Positions 1 through 12,417 of a stretch of DNA of 33,967 nucleotides are shown here, one piece after another. This DNA comes from Tieghemiomyces parasiticus (taxonomy: Eukaryota > Kickxellomycota > Dimargaritomycetes > Dimargaritales > Dimargaritaceae). The stretch's first letter is position 1; each line of letters starts with the position of its first letter. Under the pieces are notes generated by a model. The model was not told where the DNA came from. It did not search any database and worked only from the letters and a program-made list of their open reading frames with translations. The DNA is taken from assembly GCA_027575765.1 (NCBI GenBank), contig JANBPT010000484.1:1-33967 (forward strand). The letters run 5' to 3'. The translations under genes were made by a program, and so were the position numbers.

Positions 1-956
1 GACTCTGTTACTCTGTTCTCACTCGTGTATAGAAACCCTCGTACATAATTTTGTTTATTTATGTGATGTTTGGTAACACAGTCATAGTACTCTTTTGTCG
101 TTAAAAGTATGTACATTTTTGTGTCCACCTTATCATCCTCATGGCCGATATTGTATCACCCGTTTCGTCATCATATCTATAGTGTAGCCATCCATCTCAC
201 ATTTTTTTTGGCCAAACTAATCGGCCTACCCATAAATGTATCGCGTCCAGTATCTCTTCTTAAACGATAAGTTTGAAATATTTCGAACCTTGGCTCGAAT
301 CCACAAGTGCTCTAAGCAACTGTGCGTAGATGCAAACTTACTAATAAAAGAAAACTAGCTGCTAAGTTCAAATTTAGACGGGGGTTGATGATCTACATGA
401 TGACTGTCGCTTATTAAATAGCGACCAGTAGGTCTTAAATACTAGAACAATGGCTGGCATCATTTGTAGTAACTATTAGGCCTAGGCTAGAAAGGTTAAG
501 ATGACAGATTGCGGCGGGGCCAAGCGCCTGTAGGAAATGGAGAGACGGTTAGGTAGCCGTCATGTCAGGTATAAATGAAATAAAGAAAAAAAAACCCAGA
601 AGGAATAGCAGGTGGCACCCGGGGGTTTGGGCAATGAAGTGATGGAAGGGTTGGGCCACTGTGGGGATACGAAGATAGCCCTTCCATTAATCAGTAACAA
701 TAAGGCACGGCCACTAAGGCTGGGTGGCACCGCCTGGGACGGCAGAGGCAGCCGGTTGGCCTCACCTAGGATATGGCACAGGGGGGTGGGGATTTAGGCT
801 ACGATAGGGTCTACTAAGGCTAGGCAATGGCTATAAAGGAAATGAAAAAAATAGAGGGCGCGCAAGGGAATGAATATGTATATATATATCTATAGCCTGG
901 TGCCAGAGAGGTGGGGGACTTGGGGCTAATCAGTTAAAACGGGCCATACAGCATTG
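1..956. other. Intergenic left edge and 3' flank of acyl-CoA oxidase
   Basis: I see no convincing gene. The first 450 bases are AT-rich with frequent stops on both strands. The only open frame (612-797, plus) begins at a non-ATG codon and looks like chance. On the minus strand a TATATATATACATA-type tract at about 876-892 lies 65-80 nt past the acyl-CoA oxidase stop, where a yeast-like 3'-end efficiency element would be expected; that role is inference. Confidence 0.5.
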
Positions 957-3900
957 CTACAGCTTGGCAGGTAACTTTTTCTGGCCTACCACCCCCTCCT
1001 CCTCCTTCCTAGCAGGCACGCGGGTGACTGGATGGCGGTTTAGATTCTCATAATCGCCATCATCCAACCATTTTTGAAAGTTCATGATGGGCTTAACCAC
1101 CTGGTCATACTGGCCGGCCACCGGCGGCATATGGTTCAACGGCTCCTGGCGAGCGCTCTCCATCAGCAGGGCGTACGGGTCGGCCGAGTACTGGCCCAGG
1201 GCAGTCCGGAGGTGATAATCCGGGATAGACCAGGCATCAGCGAGGGCAATGGCATCGGGGCGGAGTTGCTCGAGCAAAGTCTGGACGGCCTGGCGGATCC
1301 ATATGGTGTGCTGTTGGCGTGGGTTAATGAGCCCAGCTTCGATAAACTCGGCAAGGTCACTGGTCATCATGAGGTGAAGGCCGAAGAGTTGACAGAGGCG
1401 GGTCAGCGGGAGGGCAAGTGAGGAAGGATACGTGATGGTGGTGGGAGTGGCCAAGGTGCCAGAGGATGGGCGCTGAAGGACAACATGGGCAAAGTGACGA
1501 AGCATTGTATACTGCCCGTGCGCCCGGCTGATACGGTACATGTCGACAAGGGAGCGATCCCACGACTGCCCCTTCAGGTCCATCTGCTGCAGGAGCTGAA
1601 ACACTTGGGCGGCAACGCGGTGGCCAAACAGACGGAGCAGAGAGTTTAGATCAAGTAGGTCGTCAGGCTTCAGGATGGTAGTGGGTGAAGGTGTGGCGTT
1701 AGTAGCCTTCTCCCCTCCCTTCTCGTGGCAGCGCGGCTTATCCAGGTGGGTGGTGTAAAAATCCAGGAGGTACGCCACGGTCGGGTCCTGACGGGCCTGG
1801 GTCGCCACCTTCTCCTGGTGGGTACGGTTACCGCTCCCGACGGCCCCGGCGACCAGGCGAGCGACCTTGAGGAGGTATCGAGTGACCTGCTGAGTCAACA
1901 TGTAGTTATCACCCTCCCATGTCAGGTTAGGCAGTAAATCGGAATAGAAATCCGTCATTCCGGAGGACTTGGCAAAGCCCTGGCCGCCCATGGCGCGCCG
2001 GCAGATTTCAACGCCCTCGACCGTAAGATCCGTGGAGATGGCCTTCAGACAGGAACTGGTGGCATGAAGTTCGGCTAAGGTGGACAGATCGTTCCGGGCG
2101 ACGCGACGCTGGAAATCAGCGTACTGCTCGCCCATCGCCGCGCCCGTAAACTGGAGAGCGTAGGCCTGGGCCAGGAGGGGGAACAGGCGGAATTGGACCA
2201 TGGAGTAGTTGAGCACGGCCGTTTCACCGGGGCCGCCGGCGGCCGCTAACGTAGGAGGTCGGAGGCTCTTCGGGGTGACGTGGCCTTTCAATTTCGGTTC
2301 GTTCTTATCGGCCTCGAACTGGCGGCGGATGGCGCAGTAACGGAGTGAAATGGTGACACCCTTGGCCAGCGAGGCAGCGGTCATTTGAACAATATTTTGG
2401 CGCACGTGGATCATCGTGCCATAGGATAACTTGTCGCTCGGCGGACGGAGGTAGTGGCCCTCCCGCGTGACCTGGGCGAAGCGTTCTAACATCTGGTCGT
2501 GTGGGATACGGCAATGGTCGAAGCGGATGAAGCCGTTGTCGACGGAGTTATATCTATAGGGGTAAGTGGTAAAGGGTATCAAAAGAAAAGGAGGGTAGGT
2601 AGGTAGGTAGAGGAGTACGTCAGCCTGGTGCATGATGGACGATAACCTCTTCATTATTGGAGGCGATGCTAAATATTTCCTTAGGCCAAGTTCGTATCGG
2701 CTTGCTTTGTTGTTGTTTTTGACTTAATGGCAATACTTACCCAAACTTGGGACCAATGTCCCCAACCTCGATACCGGACATGGGGAGGTGGTCCTTGAGT
2801 GAGCGGATCTGGACGATGAACGGATGGACGCCGTGGTCTTTGCCCATAACAATGAGACGGGCCATCACGATGGCGTGGGTCCTAACGGGTAAAATTACAG
2901 TTGACGGAATGCATGATGGTGTAGTGCGGATAAGCGTTAAAACATAACCTTTCCAAAGGATAACTAAACCACGATATCACATGGCTCGGGCGTGGGGAGC
3001 ACACGCCCCTCCCCCCTCTCCCTCTAATTTAGTGTTCGTTGGCTCATGTACGCCTGATCCGCGCTGATTAAGCCGTGGGTCAACTTACGCGACGAGGCCC
3101 AGACCGCCGGGCCACCATTTGGTAGCAGTGAGGGTAGGGGTGTGGATATCAAACTCGTCAGTTTCGGGGATGTATGTCGCGGTGGTCTCGAGGCCCTGGA
3201 CATTGCTCCCATGACCTAAAGAAATGAAAATTGGGAGGGAGGGAGGAGCGTTAGAAAAATGACATGGAAACCAGGCATGCGAGAGGTCAGTATGTGCAAT
3301 CGCTACGGCATGGTCAACGATAAGTTTTTGGGCCAGACTGACCACTATACCACTCGCCGCGTAGCGTGACATACCCAACTCGGTCTGGGCGTAGCACCCG
3401 ATAATCTCGAAGCGGCGGGCCGGCTTGAGGAATTTCTCATGCTGCTCCTGGGTGCCTTGCGCCTCGATACATGGGATGAACATGGCCAAGTGCAGGTGAA
3501 GCTAAGGATTGAAAAGTGGCGACGTGTGGAATGACGTAGTTAAAAATTGGTGCATTACGATTGGTAATGTGTATAGAGGCGGTATCCAGATCGCTCCATC
3601 CTTAGACGGTCGCGAGTACAATGCGGATACCCCGTTTAGAGGTAGTGTATGTCGGGATTATCAGCTAGATTACTCAACGTATTCCCTCTTCCTGCTGGAC
3701 ACAAGTTAAAAGGGGGGAAACGACTAATAAGACTGTACCTACCAATGACGGCGAGTCTAGGAGAAAAGTGGCCTCTACAGTGTCTTGTTCGTCCCAATTT
3801 AAGTACCTGCCACGCAGCGAAGACAGTGCAGATGAGTATGCGCATTAAGGGGGTTCAAGACAGGTTCTAATTAGCCACGTGGGCCGATCAAGGTTGATTC

Positions 3901-4493
3901 CGGGATACTCGTCACTACCCACTGCCGTCATGAGTAGACGAAATGTGAATGACGCCCCTTGGCCCTGCACGCCATGAACACATGATCTTCGGGATCATTT
4001 CCATGTGGGAAAGGAGGGGAGGTCCACACTAACTGCCCACCATGCCCACACCCTCCCTTGTGGAGTTAAATTCTGCCCCACACTGTGGATCAGGGCTTAT
4101 ACCGGCCGACTCACACTTTCAGCCCTTCCTTGCTCTAATCGGGAAGGTCCTGGTGTGAATACTGCTTATCAATTCAGTTTCACCATAATGATTAAAAAGG
4201 CAGGAAACTAGACGGCATGGCTCAAAAACTTACTTTCCGAGAACTACAAGACGCGACGCCATAAGTAACGATTTCTTAAGCCTCTCCTGGCGATTCATGT
4301 AGAGCACTTTCGACTGGTCGAAAATGGGGTCGTTTTGGATGATGGCGAGGAGCCGCTGGCGACGGGCCAGGGTCTCATCTCCCACGAGGAAACGGGCCAT
4401 CTCGTGGGTATCAAAGGTCGCCCGCTGGCGTTCCAATTGGAGAGCCTTTTGCGGCTCATCCGGGGTAGCGAGAGACTTGGTGACGGCAGCCAT
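957..4493 (-). CDS. POX1: Peroxisomal acyl-CoA oxidase, at least 5 exons
   Basis: Flavoenzyme of the first step of peroxisomal beta-oxidation (acyl-CoA + O2 to trans-2-enoyl-CoA + H2O2). Exons on the minus strand: 4493-4234, 3501-3375, 3215-3089, 2881-2741 and 2553-957. The start is the ATG opening MAAVTKSL, which follows a leader-like stretch. Family motifs seen: [19 protein letters not shown] joined by splicing to [39 protein letters not shown], and TWEGDNYML, which carries the Glu matching the catalytic base of characterised ACOX enzymes. The protein ends in AKL, a classical PTS1 signal. Junctions 2-5 keep frame (GTAAGT/GTATGT donors). Exon 1 ends in phase 2 but exon 2 starts in phase 0, and about 25 family residues are missing, so a short exon of 3n+1 nt lies unlocated in 3502-4233. 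Length is about 750 aa plus that exon, normal for the family. The symbol is by family similarity only. Confidence 0.93.
2592..2611. repeat. GGTA tetranucleotide microsatellite
   Basis: About four GGTA units on the plus strand, lying inside the last intron of the acyl-CoA oxidase gene (intron 2554-2740), where it forms a CTAC-rich run near the 3' splice site. A length-variable marker at most; no function is implied. Confidence 0.8.
3502..4233 (-). other. Acyl-CoA oxidase intron region hiding a short exon
   Basis: This 732-bp interval starts with a strong GTAAGT donor (first base 4233) and ends with CCTTAG before exon 2. It must contain a small exon of length 3n+1 to restore the frame and supply the residues before LHLHLAMF. 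The only locally suggestive peptide is [12 protein letters not shown] (about 3970-4000, minus strand), recalling the family's loop with DPxE. It lacks a matching AG acceptor in phase, so I do not assign it. Confidence 0.5.
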
Positions 4494-6561
4494 AGTGGAA
4501 CAGATGAGGTGATGACTGAGAAGGGAGTATAAGGGGGGGAGAATAAGTCGAAGGGCTAAATAGAGAAGGTTGGCTTTTGGTAGGACATGTAACGTCAATA
4601 CAAGTGGCTCAAATTATAGACGTGAATAGGTTAAGCGTGGTAGAAACTATACACCGGCAAAGGAGGTACCGATCGGGGAGGTCGAAACTGACGCAATAAG
4701 GGATAGAAATCGATTAAACAGGGGAGACTGCTTCCATTGAGAACTAAACTTTTCTTTTAAAAAGAACTTGAAAGGCAGGGGTATCGAAAGCGTACGAGGG
4801 TACAAGAAAGCGTTTGCTTTGGCGATGTGCAGAGTTTGTGGGGAAAAGAGCGAATAGAGTAACTCAGCGGAGCAGTAATTGAAATCCTTAAACGCCAGAC
4901 AGCTGGGGACGTAAGTGAACGGAAAGTGTAGATTGTGTCCCTATGGGTCCCAAAGGGTGGGGGGAGAGGCAAGCGAAAATGAAAGTTTTTAAATCAGGCT
5001 CAAGCCGGGAATATGTAAACCGTAAATCATTGCAGACCTTGCGGTACAGGTTGGCGACCAGGAAGAGAGTGGTCTAAAGTTAAAGTTGGCAAATTCAACG
5101 GTATAATTCGGACGAGAGTCAAGTAATCGAAAATCAAAAAAAAAAGCCCATAGAGAAAGCAAAGTAGGAGAGGAACCTGCATGACATGGGCTGCCTGTTT
5201 TATATAGATACCATGCGGAGCCAAGTGTCTATACTGGCAACATTAATCCAACAGTCAAAGCAGTCCGAACAGGTTCAAAATGCTGCAACCTCGACCAATA
5301 TCACATGCTCTGAGGTATACCCAGCATCCTTCGACCCAATGGTGCACCGTAGCTGCTGCGCCCGTAGGTTCACATTGACTAGCTAAACCCCACCCTCCCT
5401 GATCTTTCTAACCGCCGATTGGAGCGGCTCTCCCTCTGGGGAAGGCATTTGACTGATAAAACATCTGCTGGCCCGTGATCAGGAGGTATTTTATGTACAC
5501 CCATGTTCTGAACTTACCCTCTTTCCAATCACATTGGGCCTTCAGGATTTGCAGAGGTTTACATACCCCATGTCCTCCTTCCCACACTTTTTTCCGTCCA
5601 ACCCCTTCCCTCCCCCCCCCCCATTGCCCTACCCGTTAAAACAAAACGATGATCGGTTTGTAATGGATAGACTCGTCCCTTCCCCTCTACGCAGAACGTG
5701 AGAACGGAATCTCTGAGCACCTCCATCTCCGACTTTTAGACGACGGGGTTTCAAATAATTGGAGATTTCAACAGTTCAGGAACCTTCCAGGCACTAGCAT
5801 CCTACCAACGGGCCTAGGGTCGTGTATATCAGATCTTCGATCCTGTCGTCCGAGGTGGGCGGGATCTAACCCTGTCCTAGACCAGTTAATGCCCAGTCAC
5901 CGAGGCTTAAGCGATTATTTTATTAAGAAAGGTATATAGTCCAACGAATGGCTCTTTTTTCCGGCAAGAATGCAATAAATTTATAATTTGACACTCCAAG
6001 CATACTTTGGCCAACTCGCCCGTGGCACTCCTCGGTCGGTACCTACAACCACACCTCTTTGTAAATAAATTCCCCAGCCACACACATTACGCTGCATGTG
6101 GAGTCGCTTATCCCTTCCAATGGTTCCTATTACGTTAGTGTCCGGAAAGGCCAATGATTTTTTCAAAGTTATAAATATATAAAAGGAAAGACGGCCAGAG
6201 TGGCAAGCATAAAGGCACGTGGCTGATAAAGAGAGGGGTGCATGTCAATTATTAATGGATAGAGCAGGGGAGAGAAAAAAGGGTGGTGGTGAGAGTGGGT
6301 AGAGTAAGTAATACGTTGGAGATTATTCCGTCGTGGGCCGTCAATTGGCGGGACTTGGAAGTAAACAAGTGACTCCAGCGGCTCACAGAGGATGGCCCAT
6401 CTCCCGTTGGCATAGATTAGAGAACGTATTTATATATAAAGGAGAAAAGCGGGCCTCCGCGCGCTTAAGTTTTCAGGTTATAGCATGGTGGACAAAATGT
6501 TTATAAACGACCAGAAAATGGGTTGCTCGCCTAGATACCCCTCCCCCTCCTTGCGTTAAAA
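4494..6561. other. Intergenic, about 2.1 kb, no gene recognised
   Basis: Upstream of the acyl-CoA oxidase start (4493, minus), so its promoter should lie in the first few hundred bases. All open frames are short and poorly codon-biased. There is a run of C at about 5611-5623. I found no tRNA-like or other structured RNA signature by eye. Confidence 0.5.
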
Positions 6562-6990
6562 TCAGCATGCCTTGCAAATGGAAAGGGGGAAATTCCGGCC
6601 TACCAAGTATGGGATCATTACGTACAGCCCCTGCAACCGTTTTAGAGTTTCATTCAAGTATGGCCATACGGATCTATCATGCACCCGAAACCCTCCGTCG
6701 AGTGGACGGAAGTGACATGCCTTTCCGGTCGATCGACAACCCTCATATCTGCTAGGTAGGAAACGCCCTCCCATCGATGGCCATGGCAGATGATATTATG
6801 ATAATTTCTGCACCAGAAGTGACTTACCTTGAAAGGGCAATTGAACCACCGAGTGGCCATGCGAAAGGGCCTTCATCGTTGACTTTGTTGAGGACATTGA
6901 CGACGCGGTGTGGGTTCGGTTCTATCTTATGGTGCTGAAGGTCCGGGGACCAAGTAGCAGCGGTGCCGCCACCTTCCTTTTATATATATA
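6562..6990 (-). CDS. Possible small two-exon gene of unknown function
   Basis: A TATA box is followed by an ATG at 6897, an exon 6897-6828, a consensus GTAAGT donor (first base 6827) and an acceptor CTAG or CTAGCAG (exon from 6751 or 6748, both in frame). This gives a 55-aa protein starting MSSTKSTMKALSHGH and ending MIDPYGHT (stop 6654-6656). A second frame is also open across the same splice: it reads VVNVLNKVNDEGPFAWPLGG in the first exon, continues as RYEGCRSTGKACHF after splicing, and stops at 6562. That frame looks at least as protein-like but has no ATG, so it could be an internal exon or a gene relic. I recognise neither protein. It lies downstream of TDH on the same strand. Confidence 0.3.
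6976..6990 (-). promoter_or_regulatory. TATA box of the possible small spliced gene
   Basis: Minus-strand TATATATATAAAAGG, a strong match to a TATA element, sits 79 nt before the ATG at 6897 and about 150 nt before a GTAAGT donor. The spacing fits a start of transcription near 6950. The tract could also be a simple TA repeat. Confidence 0.4.
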
Positions 6991-7420
6991 TGTAGAAATG
7001 ATTAAAAACATCCTAGCGCCTATCCAGTCGGTGGGAGGCGCTACCAGAGCAGTCTAAATTTTTCACCCAGCATTTTATTCAAGCTACACTCTACGCGAGG
7101 TCAAAGAGATTGTATAATATACACGCAGTAGATCCAATTCGAAGAGTGGGACTCAGGATGGCTTATTAAAAAAGATATCGGACGCGTTTAGCCGAGGCGT
7201 GAGTTTAGGCAAATAGACCCAAGTGCAAAAATGTACCGAAGTTGGCTTGAGGACAGGCAAAGACAGCCAGTTTTGCCTATCGAAAACCGCACTACGTCCA
7301 TGATGTTTATTTTTTTGGCTGGTATATAGGATAGAAGTAATAATACTACGGACAATGGGCAAGGGTGGGGTATGAAGTAGGGTAATAGCCTTTTCTTTTC
7401 GTTGTGATTGCGTAGAATAT
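6991..7420. other. 3' flank of TDH, no gene recognised
   Basis: Lies between the TDH stop (7421) and the TATA element at 6976-6990. It contains a short minus-strand open frame (stop near 7153) without a supported start or splice sites. Expected to hold the TDH 3' end; no canonical AATAAA was seen close to the stop. Confidence 0.45.
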
Positions 7421-9343
<1,923 letters not shown>

Positions 9344-9612
9344 TGCGAAAGAGAATGAAATCGGAGGGGGCGCGGCGGGAGAAAGAATGAGGGGGGAGGT
9401 GGGTGGCCGTGCGAGAAGCAGGTCGGGCGGGGACTGGAGGGCCGAGGTGCTCAAGCGTAAGGCTCGAAGGAAAACACTGGGCGGGCGGTGGGGTTGCCGG
9501 GAGTAGGATGGGCGGGAGAGCCTGTGGATATAAATGAGGTGGGGAAGGGGGTGAGGCGAGTGAGAGAGCCAGCACACGGAGGGCACAGCCTTGCCTAGGG
9601 CCGAGCAGGGCA

Positions 9613-9657
9613 GGGACAGTGGGGGGGGGGAGCAGGCGGGGAAGCGAGGGGGGGGGG
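9613..9657 (+). other. G-tract block, putative G-quadruplex
   Basis: Plus-strand runs of G (3, 10, 4 and 10 bases at 9613-9615, 9621-9630, 9638-9641 and 9648-9657) are separated by loops of 5-7 bases, satisfying the usual G3+N1-7 rule. It lies about 270-315 nt upstream of the TDH ATG, with the G-rich strand opposite the TDH coding strand. Confidence 0.6.
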
Positions 9658-9827
9658 CAGATTGAAGCGGGTCGAGAGGGGTGACGAGGAGCAGGAGCGA
9701 CTGAGTCAAAATATCAATGGCCGGGGAGGCAAATAAAGCAGGAGTTACCAAATACGAACAATGCCGAAGCGCGTACGATGATAGGCTTGGTGGAGACGAT
9801 GATAACAGGGCGAGGAGCGGTCCCACA

Positions 9828-9837
9828 TATTTATATA
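9828..9837 (-). promoter_or_regulatory. TATA box candidate for TDH
   Basis: Minus-strand TATATAAATA, about 485 nt upstream of the TDH ATG and just upstream of the pyrimidine-rich leader. The distance is long for a fungal 5' UTR, so the assignment is tentative. Confidence 0.35.
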
Positions 9838-10181
9838 TTTCCCGCAACAGGGCGCTAGGCCCGATTGCCGCTGGGAACGGTACGCAGGCTCCACGGAGTT
9901 GCAAAATGAAGAGCGTGGCAAGCGTGGGCTGTGGCGGACCCGCCAGGGGAGCTGATGAAAAAAAAATCACCAACCGAGGGAGACAAGCAGCAGGCTCCCC
10001 GCAGACCCCTCAATACATCGAGGCGACACCAAGTGACGGGCTGTCCAAGGCACCCGCCGGCCGGAGTGAGGGGCAGGTTTGTTCCGCGATAAAAGATCAT
10101 TTCCCTGCCTGCTTGGCTTCGAGCGCTGGAGCATAGCCACCACGAAAATGCGTAAAAAAATCCCATCACGCAGGCGCTTAC

Positions 10182-10912
10182 CTAATACGGCGGGAGCCGG
10201 GAACGGCTATGAATGGTGTGACTTGAGCATCTGCAGGTAGGGGTGGGGGGTGACGGCGGGAGGGGATTGGACAGAAATGCTTTAAATGAGGCAGCCGACC
10301 AATGGTCGTAACGATAACGGGGATACCACGCAACAACAGAAGGGATACGGGCCCAGATGCCAAGCACGCCGCCTTTGGGGCCAAATGCCGCCTCCCCTGC
10401 GATGCGGGTCGTTGGAACTCATAGCTAGGGAGATCCCCGACCCTTAGGAAGCCGACACGGTGGGTAGACGGTAATGTGTGTCCGTTCCTTGAAACGGGTT
10501 ACTGGCACCAGTTCGACCACATCTCCCGGGGACCATCGTCGTACTCCGGGCGGGCTTGCGATGCAGGCCAGAAACCAGGCAAATCTGGGCCAACGCTCTT
10601 GCAGGTGGGAGACGGTGTAGCTGACGCTCAAGGGCCCGTTTGATTAGTGGCTACGATCCAGAAACAGACAGGACCCCATGGGTGACTTCCCCGAGTCAGT
10701 TGCGCGGGCGGCAGAGTCTTACTCGCGGTCAGTGCGGAAAACACGCTTGCATCAGCACCCACAGCCTCGGAAGTGACCTGTACCGCTAGCCAGGCCATCG
10801 TCGCCACCCTGCTCCTCCGTCCCACCCGACAGTTAAGACCCCCTCCTATCGGGCCTTGCAGGAACCCAGTCGAGTCATATTCGAAAGTGGCATCGTATAG
10901 GTGTTGAGTCAT
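10182..10912 (-). pseudogene. Broken open frames, possible gene relic
   Basis: A minus-strand frame is open from 10912 (ATG, MTQHLYDATFEYDS) to a TGA near 10628. A second frame starting just before that point reads on (SVSYTVSHLQERWPRFAWF, then WSPGDVVELVPVTRFKERTH). It meets TAG and TGA two codons apart near 10425-10433 and stays open in the same frame (FGPKGGVLGIWARIP, WYPRYRYDHWSAASFKAF) to a TAG at 10182-10184, right at a GTAAGC donor-like site. The peptides look protein-like, but each open piece is only 60-95 codons, which is not rare by chance at this GC content. No family is recognised. It could equally be chance or an unmodelled spliced gene. Confidence 0.25.
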
Positions 10913-12417
10913 ACTTCAAGTTGCACCGTGGTGGCTGTCATGACCGAGGAAGGCAGGGAAGTGCGAGACCTATCTCTGCTCTCGGAACTGCCGACTCGAC
11001 GCCGTTGGTCACATCCCCCCACATCATGAATATCTCTCCCTCTCTCTTCCGTAACCGTTCTTGGCACATCACCAACCACCGTTTTTCCACCCCAAACGAA
11101 TAATCAACCATATCTACCTTCGCCTGCCTCCCAGCCCGCCGCTGTCCACCAGGCCTGTTCCCTATCGAAGCCAATATCCACTGGACCGTGGGCGTCCGAC
11201 AAAGCGTCAATCCTTCCCTGCCAGGTTTTTCTTTATCACTCTCGCAACCACCCAACCTTCTCGTTCCGACCACCTCCATGTACCTCATGTCATTGGCCCA
11301 CGAACCAGTCACGTCGGCAGGACACCGTAATTAAGTATTACTAAATACTGGAAAACGAAATCGGCGACTGCCAAGTGGATGGGTAGGGATAAAGACGAAC
11401 CGACCAACGGGGAGTGTGTGTGGCCTGTGTATGGGTAGGTGTGGAGGTCGCGGGAACCTGGGACGACGTGTTAGGGATCTAATTGGGCGGGAGGATCGGC
11501 GGGCTTGAGGGCTGGCCGGCCGTGAGTGGAAGGAGGCGCCACTCGGTCGATCACAGCTTCACTGTACTCTGCCGGTTTGTAGAGGTCGCCTGCTCCCTTG
11601 ATGTAGGGAACTCACTAGCTGGGCCTCAGTGCTTTTCCCACCTCCGCGGGGTGAATCACTCATATAAACTTTAATCCTGGTTAACGTTCCGTGGTTGGCA
11701 GTGCTGTCGGCTGCTTAGATTGGCCTGCCCCAGTCTAAGGCGGTTCGTGGGCGGGTGGTTTTCACGTCACTGACGTCCCTTACGAACAGGGGAGGGGGGA
11801 TAGCGAAGGTGCGTATGGCCACTGTAAGCCGCATCATTATTACATGATAGAATGGAACGTAGTGGACCTGGCGGGTGGCAATCAACTGATAAACGTAACG
11901 GTGCGTCAGTATTCGGTTGGTTGGGTCAATAATGAAGCGCAGCAGAGGAGCTATTCCTTATGATGGGGAATGTGCACTGACTGGGCGGGTCTCGAACTAA
12001 AGAATAAAAATAACGACGGCGAGGCTGTGAGCCATGGGCCCTCGTGGCTGGCCGGACATTCCTTGAATGTCGACTCTTTCGGTTCATCACGACTGCTCCC
12101 TCTTTTTATTCTTGGTACCCCGTGAATCGTAGACGAACACGTGTATATTTTTTTAAAGTAGAAAGGGCACACCTTCGGCCTTCAGAGCGGAGGTATGCAG
12201 GTTAGACCAGATCTAATGCGAGCCGCAGACCACTGGCTCGCCCTTCCGCGATATAATACCTGGTCTGTTACCCGAAAAAAAGTGCACAGAACATTCAAGC
12301 TGCGATTTTTAAAACGGTTATATATAACCATCCTTTGTTACTATGGAGAATATACTGTCCACTTGAATTAAGCATTGAACAAGTCAACGTTACCCAATAA
12401 GTTTACTTATTTGCTTG
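10913..12417. other. Intergenic, 1.5 kb, no supported gene
   Basis: There are overlapping open frames on both strands at 10938-11330, but neither has a supported start, domain or splice structure. Plus-strand 11100-11290 is pyrimidine-rich. The only clear structure is the 14-bp palindrome described separately. Confidence 0.45.
12316..12329. repeat. Perfect 14-bp palindrome
   Basis: GGTTATATATAACC is exactly self-complementary. It lies 89 nt past the last stop of the broken secreted-protein frame (minus strand) and could be a 3'-end element, a dimeric protein site or chance in AT-rich sequence. Confidence 0.6.

Larger units (their letters stand above)
9344..9980 (-). promoter_or_regulatory. 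TDH: TDH upstream/leader region, C-rich on the sense strand
   Basis: About 500 bases immediately upstream of the TDH ATG are strongly strand-asymmetric (pyrimidine-rich on the minus strand). They end at a TATATAAATA element (9828-9837, minus) in a plausible core-promoter position if the 5' leader is long. No ATG-initiated competing frame with good coding character was seen on this strand. Confidence 0.45.

Noticed and set aside
281..300. GGCTCGAATCC, resembling a tRNA T-loop
   Set aside because: No acceptor, D or anticodon stems can be paired upstream at tRNA spacing.
1074..1421. 115-aa plus-strand open frame
   Set aside because: Shadow of the acyl-CoA oxidase last exon.
9344..9973. N-terminal extension of TDH in the same open frame
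   Set aside because: The extension is low-complexity Pro/Ser/Leu from a pyrimidine-rich leader; the ATG at 9343 starts a typical mitochondrial presequence and gives a family-like protein.
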